Positions 1-7,975 of a stretch of DNA of 25,433 bases are shown piece by piece. The stretch is from positions 1 to 25,433 of the forward strand of contig JAEDKA010000054.1 in the NCBI GenBank assembly GCA_016296065.1, read 5' to 3'. Origin of the DNA: Kiritimatiellia bacterium (GTDB taxonomy: Bacteria > Verrucomicrobiota > Kiritimatiellia > RFP12 > UBA1067). Position 1 is the stretch's first letter. The number at the start of each line of letters is the position of its first letter. Position numbers and translations under genes: made by a program. The notes below the pieces were generated by a model that worked only from the letters and a program-made list of their open reading frames with translations, made no database searches and was not told the origin of the DNA.

Positions 1-15
1 TCGATACCAACCGAA

Positions 16-44
16 TTGCGCGCAAGCGGTTCAACGGTTTAGAA
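16..44 (+). promoter_or_regulatory. Possible promoter for the barnase-barstar operon
   Basis: TTGCGC at 16-21 and TAGAAT at 39-44 are separated by 17 bases, which would put transcription start near 51, ahead of the RNase gene. A second candidate, TTGACT at 68-73 with TAATCT at 92-97, would give a nearly leaderless transcript starting around ATG 106. Neither is tested. No convincing gene is seen in bases 1-87. Confidence 0.3.
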
Positions 45-87
45 TCGCACCCAGCCCGTTGGCGTCATTGACTTTTCAGCGGCGGAT

Positions 88-576
88 ATGGTAATCTATC
101 GGCGTATGAGCAAGGTAAAGACAGTGTTGGGATCCGTCGCTCTCGCTGCGGCGCTGGCGCTTTCGGCGTTCGGCGCAGAGCGGAGCGCGGCGCCGAAGAT
201 CGTCGTAAGCGGTCCGTCCACGAACGTCGTCGAGATAACGAGGGACGGCGAATACACCAGCAAAGAGGACGTTGCGGCATACGTGCGCAAGTTCTCTGGC
301 GCGCTTCCGAAGAACTTCATCACGAAGAACAGGGCCCGCGAGCTTGGCTGGCAGGGCGGGCCCCTCGAGCCCTACGCGCCCGGCAAGTCGATCGGCGGCG
401 ACAGGTTCGGGAACTACGAGCGGCGCCTCCCTGCGCTTAACGGCGGATTCTACAAGGAGTGCGACATCGACACTAAGGGCAAGCCGCGCGGCGCAAAACG
501 CCTCGTCTTCACCTCGAAGGGGAAGCGCATCTACTATTCCGACGACCATTACCGGACTTTCAAGGAGGTCAAATGA
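88..576 (+). CDS. Secreted barnase-type ribonuclease (N1/T1 family)
   Basis: Small extracellular or periplasmic RNase of the barnase family, which cuts single-stranded RNA, preferring guanosine. After a signal peptide (hydrophobic stretch about residues 12-28, likely cleavage near AFGA-E), the core lines up with barnase along its length: ITK motif (K80, equivalent to Lys27), APGKSIGGD at 97-105, catalytic-base E124 (Glu73), R134 and R138 (Arg83/Arg87) and H154 in DDHYRTF (His102). All catalytic positions are present, so it should be active. The in-frame ATG at 106 (MSKVK...) is an equally plausible start because neither ATG has a strong ribosome site. It overlaps the barstar gene by ATGA. The family and residue equivalences are established knowledge; secretion is inferred from the leader. 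Confidence 0.92.
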   Translation: MVIYRRMSKVKTVLGSVALAAALALSAFGAERSAAPKIVVSGPSTNVVEITRDGEYTSKEDVAAYVRKFSGALPKNFITKNRARELGWQGGPLEPYAPGKSIGGDRFGNYERRLPALNGGFYKECDIDTKGKPRGAKRLVFTSKGKRIYYSDDHYRTFKEVK

Positions 577-866
577 AGAAGGGCAGTACAGGACGGGCGA
601 AAGCCAAGCCGAGAAGGAAGGTCTTCACCGTCGACCTCGCGGGCGTGAGAAGCGCAGCGAAGATGCATGATGCGATTGCGGCGGCGTTGCCGCTTCCGGA
701 GTGCTACGGACGCAACCTCGACGCGCTGCACGACGTTCTCACGGAATTCGGCGCATCGTGGAAGATCGTCTTCAGAAATGCCGGTGCCGTGGCGCGCGGG
801 CTACGCGCCGTCTGCGCGGATTCCGCCGAGGAGACGCCCGGGCTTGAGATAGTGTTCGAGGACTGA
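573..866 (+). CDS. Barstar-family ribonuclease inhibitor
   Basis: Cytoplasmic inhibitor (97 aa) that would protect the producer from the RNase encoded just upstream by plugging its active site. The barstar signature LPxxYGxNLDALxD is at residues 41-54; D50 and D54 correspond to barstar Asp35 and Asp39, the main barnase-binding residues, and a C-terminal LEIVFED strand matches the end of the fold. A basic extension of about 16 residues precedes the core. The start ATG overlaps the RNase stop (ATGA) and the ribosome site AAGGAGG lies inside the RNase gene, so the two are translationally coupled. No signal peptide is seen, as expected for an immunity protein. The next gene begins one base after its stop. 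Confidence 0.92.
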   Translation: MKKGSTGRAKAKPRRKVFTVDLAGVRSAAKMHDAIAAALPLPECYGRNLDALHDVLTEFGASWKIVFRNAGAVARGLRAVCADSAEETPGLEIVFED

Positions 867-867
867 G

Positions 868-2271
868 ATGGCTTTCGTTTCCAGTATGCCGGCTTTCTCC
901 GCCGCACTCGTAGCGCTCGCGGTCCTGCGCGGCGCATTTGCCGCGCCCCAGCTGAAGACGCAGCCCGAGGTAATCGCAGGCGGCGAGCTGAAGGCGAAGG
1001 TGCTTGCGGCGTCGGAGGGCATCCCGGCCGCCACTCCGCAGGCGCACCACTACATCATGACGCGCGGCGAAGAGAAGAAGCAGGTCAAGATGTATGCGCC
1101 GGAGGACCTCTGGCGCAAGCGCGCGTACGCTGGCGCGTGGAAGGACCGCAAGGGCAACGTGATGCGCCTCGCGCGCGTCAAGTCGCTTGTGCCGTCGTTC
1201 GAGGGGGCGCATGCGTTCGAGGAGGACATCGTGAAGGGGCTCGACGAGCTCGAGAAGTCCTTCAAGGGCGATGATGCCGAGCTTGACGCATGGCGCAAGG
1301 CTTGGGGCGGAGACGGCGTCGGACGCTTTTTCGTCGCGAAGAACGGAATCAGGTACTACGTCGAGTTCGACTTCGCGGAGAATGTGAAGGACGCCGACGC
1401 GCAGAAGATGCTCAAGGCGTTCGTGAGATCCGTGTCGACAGTCGTCTCCGGAGGGGGCGGAATCTCGTCCATGAAGTGGTGGGAGAGCGAGAACGACCTC
1501 TACAAGTTCATGACGGACCTTGACAAGGCGAAGGGCGGCAAGTTCGTGAAGGACACAATGCGCCTCATGGACGCGATGCGCAAGGCGTACGAGACGTACG
1601 TCCCGCCGCAGAAGAAGGTCGGCAAGTGCACGGTGCGCGTGTTCCGCTCGATCGACGGCTACCGCGGCTACCTGAGCGACAACAACACGGGCATGGAGTG
1701 GAGTTGCGGACTATGGGATCCCTCGCGCGAGGAGCTGCTTGTCGCGGCCGACGACCGCGAGCAGGCGCTGAACACGATGCGCCATGAGGCGTTCCACCAG
1801 TACCTGCACTACGCGACCGGAAACGGACACCACGCGACGTGGTTCAACGAAGGGCACGCGTGCTTTTTCGAAAACGTGAAGTACAATCCGGCGAAGAACA
1901 CCGTCAAGGTCGTGGACGAGGGATCGCGCGCGCAGTACGTCGCGAGGCGAGTCGAGCTCATCGCGGCGGCGATACCGCGCGTAATGGCGAAGTCGTACCA
2001 GGAGTTCTACGGAGGGACGTCCGACGACCTTCAGGTCAACTACTGCGCGAGCTGGGCGGTCGTGTACTTCCTCGAAAAGGGCGCGTATGCGGCGGACGAG
2101 TTCGAACCGTATCGCGGAGTGTGCGCGAAGTACCTCGAGTTGACCGCCGAGGGCATGGACGCGCTCGAGGCAACGAAGCGCGCGCTGGCGTCCGTCGAGG
2201 GACGCGACATATCCGCTGATTTCATCAAGTTCTGGACCAAATACAGGAAGCGCGCACTGAACGCGCGGTGA
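868..2271 (+). CDS. Secreted gluzincin-like zinc metalloprotease (DUF1570-like)
   Basis: A 467-aa exported protein with a signal peptide (about residues 8-26, AFA-A cleavage). It carries the zinc-protease motif HEAFH (H306, E307, H310), followed 18 residues later by the WFNEGHACFFE segment, whose E328 is the expected third zinc ligand of a gluzincin. This arrangement resembles DUF1570/peptidase MA-like proteins. The first 200 residues match nothing I recognise. GAGGA at 858-862 serves as ribosome site and the start is one base after the barstar stop, so it is probably cotranscribed with the RNase/inhibitor pair. Substrate is unknown; maturation or release of a secreted protein is only a guess. 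Peptidase fold is fairly secure, activity is inferred. Confidence 0.75.
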   Translation: MAFVSSMPAFSAALVALAVLRGAFAAPQLKTQPEVIAGGELKAKVLAASEGIPAATPQAHHYIMTRGEEKKQVKMYAPEDLWRKRAYAGAWKDRKGNVMRLARVKSLVPSFEGAHAFEEDIVKGLDELEKSFKGDDAELDAWRKAWGGDGVGRFFVAKNGIRYYVEFDFAENVKDADAQKMLKAFVRSVSTVVSGGGGISSMKWWESENDLYKFMTDLDKAKGGKFVKDTMRLMDAMRKAYETYVPPQKKVGKCTVRVFRSIDGYRGYLSDNNTGMEWSCGLWDPSREELLVAADDREQALNTMRHEAFHQYLHYATGNGHHATWFNEGHACFFENVKYNPAKNTVKVVDEGSRAQYVARRVELIAAAIPRVMAKSYQEFYGGTSDDLQVNYCASWAVVYFLEKGAYAADEFEPYRGVCAKYLELTAEGMDALEATKRALASVEGRDISADFIKFWTKYRKRALNAR

Positions 2272-2273
2272 TG

Positions 2274-2282
2274 TGGTATAAT
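2274..2282 (+). promoter_or_regulatory. Extended -10 promoter for the FGGY kinase gene
   Basis: TGGTATAAT at 2274-2282 begins a few bases after the protease stop. It gives a leader of roughly 25 bases and is followed by an AGGAG ribosome site at 2300-2304. No recognisable -35 is found at the matching distance. It resembles the boxes before infC, the saccharopine dehydrogenase-like gene and nadB. Confidence 0.6.
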
Positions 2283-2312
2283 CTAAAAAGAAATAAAACA
2301 GGAGCAAGTCAA

Positions 2313-3719
2313 ATGTATACACTTGGAATCGACTCGAGCACGCAGAGCATCAAGGCGCTCGTCTACGACACGGATGCAGGGAAGGTTGTCACGACCGTGT
2401 CCGTCAACTTCGGCAAGGAACTTCCCGAGTTCGGGTGCCCCGACGGATTCCTCCCGAACGCCGACCCGCTCGTGCGCCACGCCGACCCGAAGCTCTGGGT
2501 CGCAGGACTGGACAAGGTGCTCGGCAAGCTCAAGGACGCCTTCGACACGTCCAAGATCGCCGCGATCGGCGGCGACGGACAGCAGCACGGATCCGTGTAT
2601 CTCAACGCCTCCTGGGACGGTGCGCTTGCGCGGCTTTCCGGGCCAGACGGCTGCCCCGACCTCCTTTCGGCGCTCGACGGGGTCTTCTCGCGCGCGACGT
2701 CGCCGATCTGGATGGACTCCTCCACGCACGCCGAGGTTGCGGCGCTTGACGCGAAGTTCGGCGAGGCGCTGAGGCGGCGCACGGGCTCGCCTGCGATCGA
2801 GCGCTTTACGGGTCCGCAGATCATGAAGTTCGCCAAGGACGATCCGGCAGCGTTCAATGCGACGCGCCGCATCCATCTCGTGAGCTCGTTCCTCTGCTCC
2901 CTCCTCATCGGCGCGGACGCGCCTATCGACACGGGCGACGGTGCGGGGATGAACCTCCTCGACCTCTCGCGCGGCGAATGGGACGCGGAGATATGCGACT
3001 TCGTCGCCCCAGGCCTCGTCGCGAAGCTTCCGCAGGTGAAGAACGGCCTCGCCGGACGGCTTGCGCCGTACTTCGCGAAGTACGGACTCAAGACCGGCAT
3101 TCCCGTCGCCGCGTTCACCGGCGACAATCCGGCCTCGCTTGTCGGGACGGGCGCGGACAAGCCCGGTGTCGCCGTCGTGTCGCTCGGCACGAGCGACGTG
3201 TTCTTCGCCGCGATGGACCGCTTCCTCACCGATCCCGACGGATGCGGCCACGTCTTCGGCAATCCCTCCGGCGGCTGCATGTCGCTCGCGTGCATCAAGA
3301 ACGGCTCGCTTGCGCGCGAGAAGGTGCGCTCGCTCGTCGGATGCGACTACGCGTTTTTCGACGAGGGCGCGTTCGATGAGGTCGCGAAGGCGGGCGGAGC
3401 GGAAAGGCTAAGGGCGTTTCCGTACTTCGAGGAGGAGATCACCCCGAAGCATGCGGCGACGGGCATTGAGGCGGACTTCGACTGGCAGGCCGCGTCCCCT
3501 GCGGAGAAGGTCGTTTCGGTGATCCGCGGACAGGTGCTCAACATGTTCGAGCGCACGCGCTGGATCGGGACCTTCGACACGATACGCGTGACTGGCGGAG
3601 CGAGCCGCTCCAGGGGGATACGCGACACGATCGCCTCCGTCTTCGGCGCGAAGGTCGAGACGCTCGACGTTCCGGATTCCGCCGCGCTCGGCGGCGCGAT
3701 CCTGGCCGCGCGGCTCTGA
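2313..3719 (+). CDS. xylB: FGGY-family carbohydrate kinase, probable xylulokinase
   Basis: ATP-dependent sugar kinase (468 aa), most likely phosphorylating D-xylulose to xylulose 5-phosphate for the pentose phosphate pathway. It opens with the FGGY N-terminal motif LGIDSSTQSIK, has GGDGQQHGSVYL near residue 88 (a xylulokinase-like substrate-site segment), a WMDSSTH motif, GDNPASLVGTG and GTSD motifs in the ATPase half, and RVTGGASRSRGIRD plus SAALGGA near the end. The start at 2313 is chosen over the upstream in-frame ATG at 2268 because it has AGGAG nine bases ahead and the upstream ATG precedes the promoter. It stands alone: no isomerase, transporter or regulator of xylose use is adjacent, so sugar specificity rests on motif similarity only. 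Confidence 0.82.
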   Translation: MYTLGIDSSTQSIKALVYDTDAGKVVTTVSVNFGKELPEFGCPDGFLPNADPLVRHADPKLWVAGLDKVLGKLKDAFDTSKIAAIGGDGQQHGSVYLNASWDGALARLSGPDGCPDLLSALDGVFSRATSPIWMDSSTHAEVAALDAKFGEALRRRTGSPAIERFTGPQIMKFAKDDPAAFNATRRIHLVSSFLCSLLIGADAPIDTGDGAGMNLLDLSRGEWDAEICDFVAPGLVAKLPQVKNGLAGRLAPYFAKYGLKTGIPVAAFTGDNPASLVGTGADKPGVAVVSLGTSDVFFAAMDRFLTDPDGCGHVFGNPSGGCMSLACIKNGSLAREKVRSLVGCDYAFFDEGAFDEVAKAGGAERLRAFPYFEEEITPKHAATGIEADFDWQAASPAEKVVSVIRGQVLNMFERTRWIGTFDTIRVTGGASRSRGIRDTIASVFGAKVETLDVPDSAALGGAILAARL

Positions 3720-3735
3720 TGCGGACGCGTCGCGC

Positions 3736-3765
3736 TTGACAAGTTCGGGGGCTCTTTTGTAATAT
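3736..3765 (+). promoter_or_regulatory. Promoter for topA
   Basis: TTGACA at 3736-3741 and TAATAT at 3760-3765 are separated by 18 bases, in the short gap before topA. The base composition turns AT-rich there. A weak GAAAGG ribosome site precedes the ATG at 3809. Confidence 0.7.
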
Positions 3766-3808
3766 TGATATATACATAACGCGAAAAGGAAAAGACTGAA
3801 AGGTCATA

Positions 3809-6412
3809 ATGGGCAAGAAGCTTCTTATAGTGGAGTCGCCTGCGAAGGCGAAGACGATCGGGAAGTATCTCGGCGGCGAGTTTGTCGTGAAGAGCTCCGT
3901 CGGGCATGTGCGCGACCTGCCGAAGGAAAGCGGCGCGATACGCATCGAGAGCGTGGGCGACGGCAAGTGGACGTTCACGCCGAAGTACGTCGTGTCCGAG
4001 GGCAAGGAGAAGGTTGTTGCGGAATTGAAGACGGCGGTGAAGGCGTCCGACGAGATCTATCTCGCGAGCGATCCTGACCGCGAGGGAGAGGCGATTGCGT
4101 GGCACCTGCACGAGGTGCTGGAGTCCGTCGCGGGCAAGAAGCCGTTCAAGCGCGTCACCTACAACGAGATCACGAAGTCGGCTGTCCTCAAGGCCGTTGC
4201 GGAGCCGCGCGGAATCGACATGCCGCTCGTTGACGCGCAGCAGGCGCGGCGCATCCTCGACCGCATCGTCGGCTACAAGGTCTCTCCGCTTCTCTGGAAG
4301 AACATCTCGTGCGCGAACAACCGCTCGCTTTCCGCAGGCAGGGTGCAGTCCGTGGCGCTTAGGCTCCTCGTCGAGCGCCAGCGCGAGATCGACGCGTTCA
4401 AGCCCGAGACTTACTACCTGATGGGCGTCGAGGCGAAGAAGCGCCACTCGCGCTCGTCTTTCATCGCGAAGCTCTCCAGGCTCGACGGCGAGAAGCCGTC
4501 CGTCGGCGACAGGCAGTCCGCCGACAACCTGCTTCTCGACCTTGCGGGCGCTGAGCTCGCGGTTTCGGCGATCAAGGCGCAGCCGAAGTCGCGCCATGCA
4601 CTGCCTCCGTTCACGACTTCGACGCTGCAGCAGGCGTCGTCCAGCGTGCTTTCCTATTCGCCCGGAAAGACGATGAAGCTCGCGCAGTCTCTCTACGAGA
4701 AGGGGCGTATCACGTACATGCGAACTGACTCCGTGAACGTCTCCGAGCAGGCTCGCGCGGCGGCAAAGGCGTTTATCGAGGGCGAGTATGGCGCGGCGTT
4801 CTATCCGGCGCAGCCGAACTTCTTCAAGTCGAAGGCGGACGCACAGGGCGCGCACGAGGCGATACGTCCGACGGATGTCGCGCTCACGCCCGAGCGCGCG
4901 CAGGCGGACGGGATGGACCCGTCCGAGCTCAAGCTCTATGACCTCGTGTGGAGGCGTTTCGTCGCGAGCCAGATGGCGGACGCGAAGACGACTGTGAAGA
5001 CGGTTTCGCTCGAGGCGAGGAAGCCTGCCCTCGCGCACTCCTATCTCTTCACGGCGAGCGCGACGAACATCGACTTCGATGGCTTCCTCAAGGTGATGAA
5101 CCTCTCGCTCAAGAAGAAGAAGGCGGACGGCGAGGAGGATGAGGACACGGACGAGGTGGCGTCGCTTCCGGAGCTCGCGGAGGGCGAGATCCTCGACGCG
5201 GCGCGCTGGCTTGCGGACGAGAAGATGACGAAGGGACCGTCTCACTACTCCGAGGCGAGCCTCATCAAGGCGCTTGAGGAGAACGGAGTCGGGCGTCCTT
5301 CGACCTATGCCGCGACGATCGAGACGCTGAAGGCGCGCGAGTACGCGAAGAACGAGAAGAAGAAGCTTATTCCGCTCGAGCGCGGCATCCTCGTCTGCGA
5401 CTGGCTCGTGAAGAAGCTCGACTCGCTATTCAACGTCGGGTACACGGCGAAGATGGAGTCCGAGCTCGACAAGGTCGAGAGCGACGGCGAGCCGATGAAC
5501 GATATGCTGAGCGCCTTCTACGGAAAGTTCCTCGAGGCAATCAAGGCGTGCGCCGAGCCCGCTCCCGACAGGGAGAAGTTCGACGCGGTGTTCGCGCTTC
5601 TCTCGCAGGTCAAGGTGTGGAAGGAGCCGAAGAAGGTCGGCAAGCGCGTCTACGACGACAAGGCGTTTGTGGAGTCCGTGCGCGAGCAGTTCGAGGAGGG
5701 CAAGAAGCCGATGTCGGCGAAGCAGCTCGAGTACCTCGTCAGGATGGCGCTCATGTACGAGCAGCAGATCCCGGGGTGCGCGGCGGCGTTGAAGGAGGGC
5801 GGTCTCACCGGTCCGCAGGCCCCGAAGCCCGAAGTCGTCGACTCCGAGCTCGTCCGGTGGTGCTTCGACATCGCCGAGCGCATCGGCGGGATGCTCAAGA
5901 ACCCGTTCCACAAGAGCCTCAAGGACCAATTCGAGCGCGGACGTGGGCTGTCGCCCAAGCAGTTTGCGATTCTCGCGCGTGCCGTCGGCGAGAACGCGGG
6001 CGCGCTGCCGGACTGCGCTGAGATACGCGCGAAGCTCATCGAGTTTGTCCCCGCGGGCTTCGGTGCGCCGCGCGTGGAGGATCCGACGGTCCCAGGACTT
6101 CTCGACCTCATGAAGAAGGTCACGGAGTGGCGTCCGACGGCGAAGAAGGGCCGCAAGGTCTACGACGATCAGGCGTTCGTTCAGTCGCTTGCCGACCAGT
6201 ACGACCGTCGCCGCACGCTTTCTCCGCGCCAGCTTGTCGCGCTGAAGCGCGTCGCGCTTTCGTACCGCGACCAGATACCGGGCTTTGACGAGGCTGCGGC
6301 GAAGCTTGGAATCAAGGACAAGGACTCCGCGTCAAAGGGCAGGCGCAAGGGTGCTGCCGACGGAGAGTCCGAGCAGGTGGAGGCCGATGGCGGCGCCGAA
6401 TCCGAATCCTGA
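3809..6412 (+). CDS. topA: DNA topoisomerase I with an unusual C-terminal triple repeat
   Basis: Type IA topoisomerase (867 aa) that relaxes negative supercoils. The Toprim domain begins at LLIVESPAKAKTI (5-17) with acidic residues in SDPDREGEA (87-95). The catalytic tyrosine is Y303 in GRITYMRTDS, and ENGVGRPSTYA is at 491-501. The core ends near residue 585. Instead of the usual Cys4 zinc ribbons, the tail holds three related units of about 70-80 residues (about 589-664, 677-746, 763-835). Each contains a segment like F-x-S-(L/V)-x-(D/E)-Q-(F/Y), then a (L/M)S-x-(K/R)Q motif, and most end in QIPG or ALPD. Cysteines there are isolated, so no zinc site is visible. A basic-acidic low-complexity end follows. 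The recombinase gene starts inside its last 26 bases. Confidence 0.97.
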   Translation: MGKKLLIVESPAKAKTIGKYLGGEFVVKSSVGHVRDLPKESGAIRIESVGDGKWTFTPKYVVSEGKEKVVAELKTAVKASDEIYLASDPDREGEAIAWHLHEVLESVAGKKPFKRVTYNEITKSAVLKAVAEPRGIDMPLVDAQQARRILDRIVGYKVSPLLWKNISCANNRSLSAGRVQSVALRLLVERQREIDAFKPETYYLMGVEAKKRHSRSSFIAKLSRLDGEKPSVGDRQSADNLLLDLAGAELAVSAIKAQPKSRHALPPFTTSTLQQASSSVLSYSPGKTMKLAQSLYEKGRITYMRTDSVNVSEQARAAAKAFIEGEYGAAFYPAQPNFFKSKADAQGAHEAIRPTDVALTPERAQADGMDPSELKLYDLVWRRFVASQMADAKTTVKTVSLEARKPALAHSYLFTASATNIDFDGFLKVMNLSLKKKKADGEEDEDTDEVASLPELAEGEILDAARWLADEKMTKGPSHYSEASLIKALEENGVGRPSTYAATIETLKAREYAKNEKKKLIPLERGILVCDWLVKKLDSLFNVGYTAKMESELDKVESDGEPMNDMLSAFYGKFLEAIKACAEPAPDREKFDAVFALLSQVKVWKEPKKVGKRVYDDKAFVESVREQFEEGKKPMSAKQLEYLVRMALMYEQQIPGCAAALKEGGLTGPQAPKPEVVDSELVRWCFDIAERIGGMLKNPFHKSLKDQFERGRGLSPKQFAILARAVGENAGALPDCAEIRAKLIEFVPAGFGAPRVEDPTVPGLLDLMKKVTEWRPTAKKGRKVYDDQAFVQSLADQYDRRRTLSPRQLVALKRVALSYRDQIPGFDEAAAKLGIKDKDSASKGRRKGAADGESEQVEADGGAESES

Positions 6413-7322
6413 CGCGCATTCCGACCCCGCGTTTTCCCGTTTCGGCGAGTTTCTCCTCTCCGAGCGGAACGTGTCGCCGAACACGTGGGAGGCGTATTCC
6501 TCCGACGTCGCGCAGTTCGCGTCCTTCGTGTGGGGCGAGGACGCGCGCGCTCCGTTCGCGTGGGCGTCGGCCGACGATTCCGCCGCGCGGGCGTTCCTCG
6601 CGGCGTTCGGGACTTCCGGTGCCACTGCGACGACGCAGAGGCGCAAGCTCGCCGCGCTGAGGACGTTCTACCGCTTCCTCCAGCGCGAAGGGCTCGCTGT
6701 GGACAATCCGTTTTCGCTCCTGCGCGGGCCCCGCAAGGCGAAGACGCTTCCGAAGGTGCTGTCCGTCGATGACGTGACGAACCTCCTCGCGCAGCCGGAG
6801 AGGGACTTCAAGGAGAAACGCATAGGCGAGGCGGCGTTCGTGCGCGACCTCGCTGTGTTCGAGACGCTCTACTCGACCGGATGCCGCATCGGCGAGCTCA
6901 CTGCGATGCGCTGGCGCGACATCGACTTCTCGCGCGGCACGGCGATCGTCACCGGCAAGGGCTCGAAGGACAGGCTCGTGGTAATCGGCTCGCGGGCGCG
7001 CGAGGCGCTGGAGAGGCTGAGGGGACTGTCCCCGCAGGACGCCGACGGATTCGTCTTTCTGTCCGACAGGGGCGCGCGCGCGTCCTCGCGTTTCATCGAG
7101 CGCCGCATGAAGCGGTACCTCGCGGAGGCGGGGCTTTCGCAGGAGCTGACGCCGCACAAGCTGCGGCACAGCTTCGCGACGCACCTCCTTGACGCTGGCG
7201 CGGACCTGAGGAGCGTGCAGGAGATGCTGGGCCATTCGTCGCTCTCGACGACGCAGGTGTACACGCACGTTTCGGTGGAGCGTCTGAAGGACGCCTACTT
7301 TTCTTCACATCCGCGCGCATAA
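6387..7322 (+). CDS. XerC/XerD-type tyrosine recombinase
   Basis: Site-specific recombinase (311 aa) of the family that resolves chromosome dimers at dif. An N-terminal SAM-like core-binding domain (about 10-105) is followed by the catalytic domain with the full set of residues: R167 in TGCRIGEL, lysine of the KGSKDR hairpin, H257-x-x-R260 in HKLRHSFATHLL, H283 in LGHSS and nucleophile Y292 in TQVYTHVS. The size and the lack of integrase extensions favour a housekeeping Xer protein over an integrase; C versus D cannot be told. The start at 6387 follows GGTGGAGG and lies within topA, so the genes are probably coupled; a longer in-frame extension back to 6285 lies wholly inside topA and is unlikely. 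The coding sequence contains an exact copy of the 13-nt palindrome found in the repeat scar (7021-7033). Confidence 0.92.
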   Translation: MAAPNPNPDAHSDPAFSRFGEFLLSERNVSPNTWEAYSSDVAQFASFVWGEDARAPFAWASADDSAARAFLAAFGTSGATATTQRRKLAALRTFYRFLQREGLAVDNPFSLLRGPRKAKTLPKVLSVDDVTNLLAQPERDFKEKRIGEAAFVRDLAVFETLYSTGCRIGELTAMRWRDIDFSRGTAIVTGKGSKDRLVVIGSRAREALERLRGLSPQDADGFVFLSDRGARASSRFIERRMKRYLAEAGLSQELTPHKLRHSFATHLLDAGADLRSVQEMLGHSSLSTTQVYTHVSVERLKDAYFSSHPRA

Positions 7323-7334
7323 TTTTGGTATAAT
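7323..7334 (+). promoter_or_regulatory. TTTTGGTATAAT promoter for infC
   Basis: The 12-mer TTTTGGTATAAT starts one base after the recombinase stop. It gives an extended -10 (TGG-TATAAT) with no clear -35 and a predicted leader of about 27 bases before the infC start. The identical 12-mer is at 19069-19080 and 24519-24530. Confidence 0.65.
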
Positions 7335-7367
7335 GTTCAATCATAAACAAAACAAAAGAGGTGGGTT

Positions 7368-7967
<600 letters not shown>

Positions 7968-7975
7968 GGCGGGGA

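Noticed and set aside
1..87. Tail of an upstream gene
   Set aside because: Frames are open for 42 to 92 bases but none shows a recognisable protein end, so no call is made.
3347..5245. Long open frame on the minus strand opposite the sugar kinase and topA
   Set aside because: Its translation is Arg/Leu-rich without motifs and it runs against two certain genes; it is a by-product of GC-rich codon use. The same holds for other long antisense frames (2283-3251, 6312-7268, 17480-18340, 18377-19432, 20392-21972).
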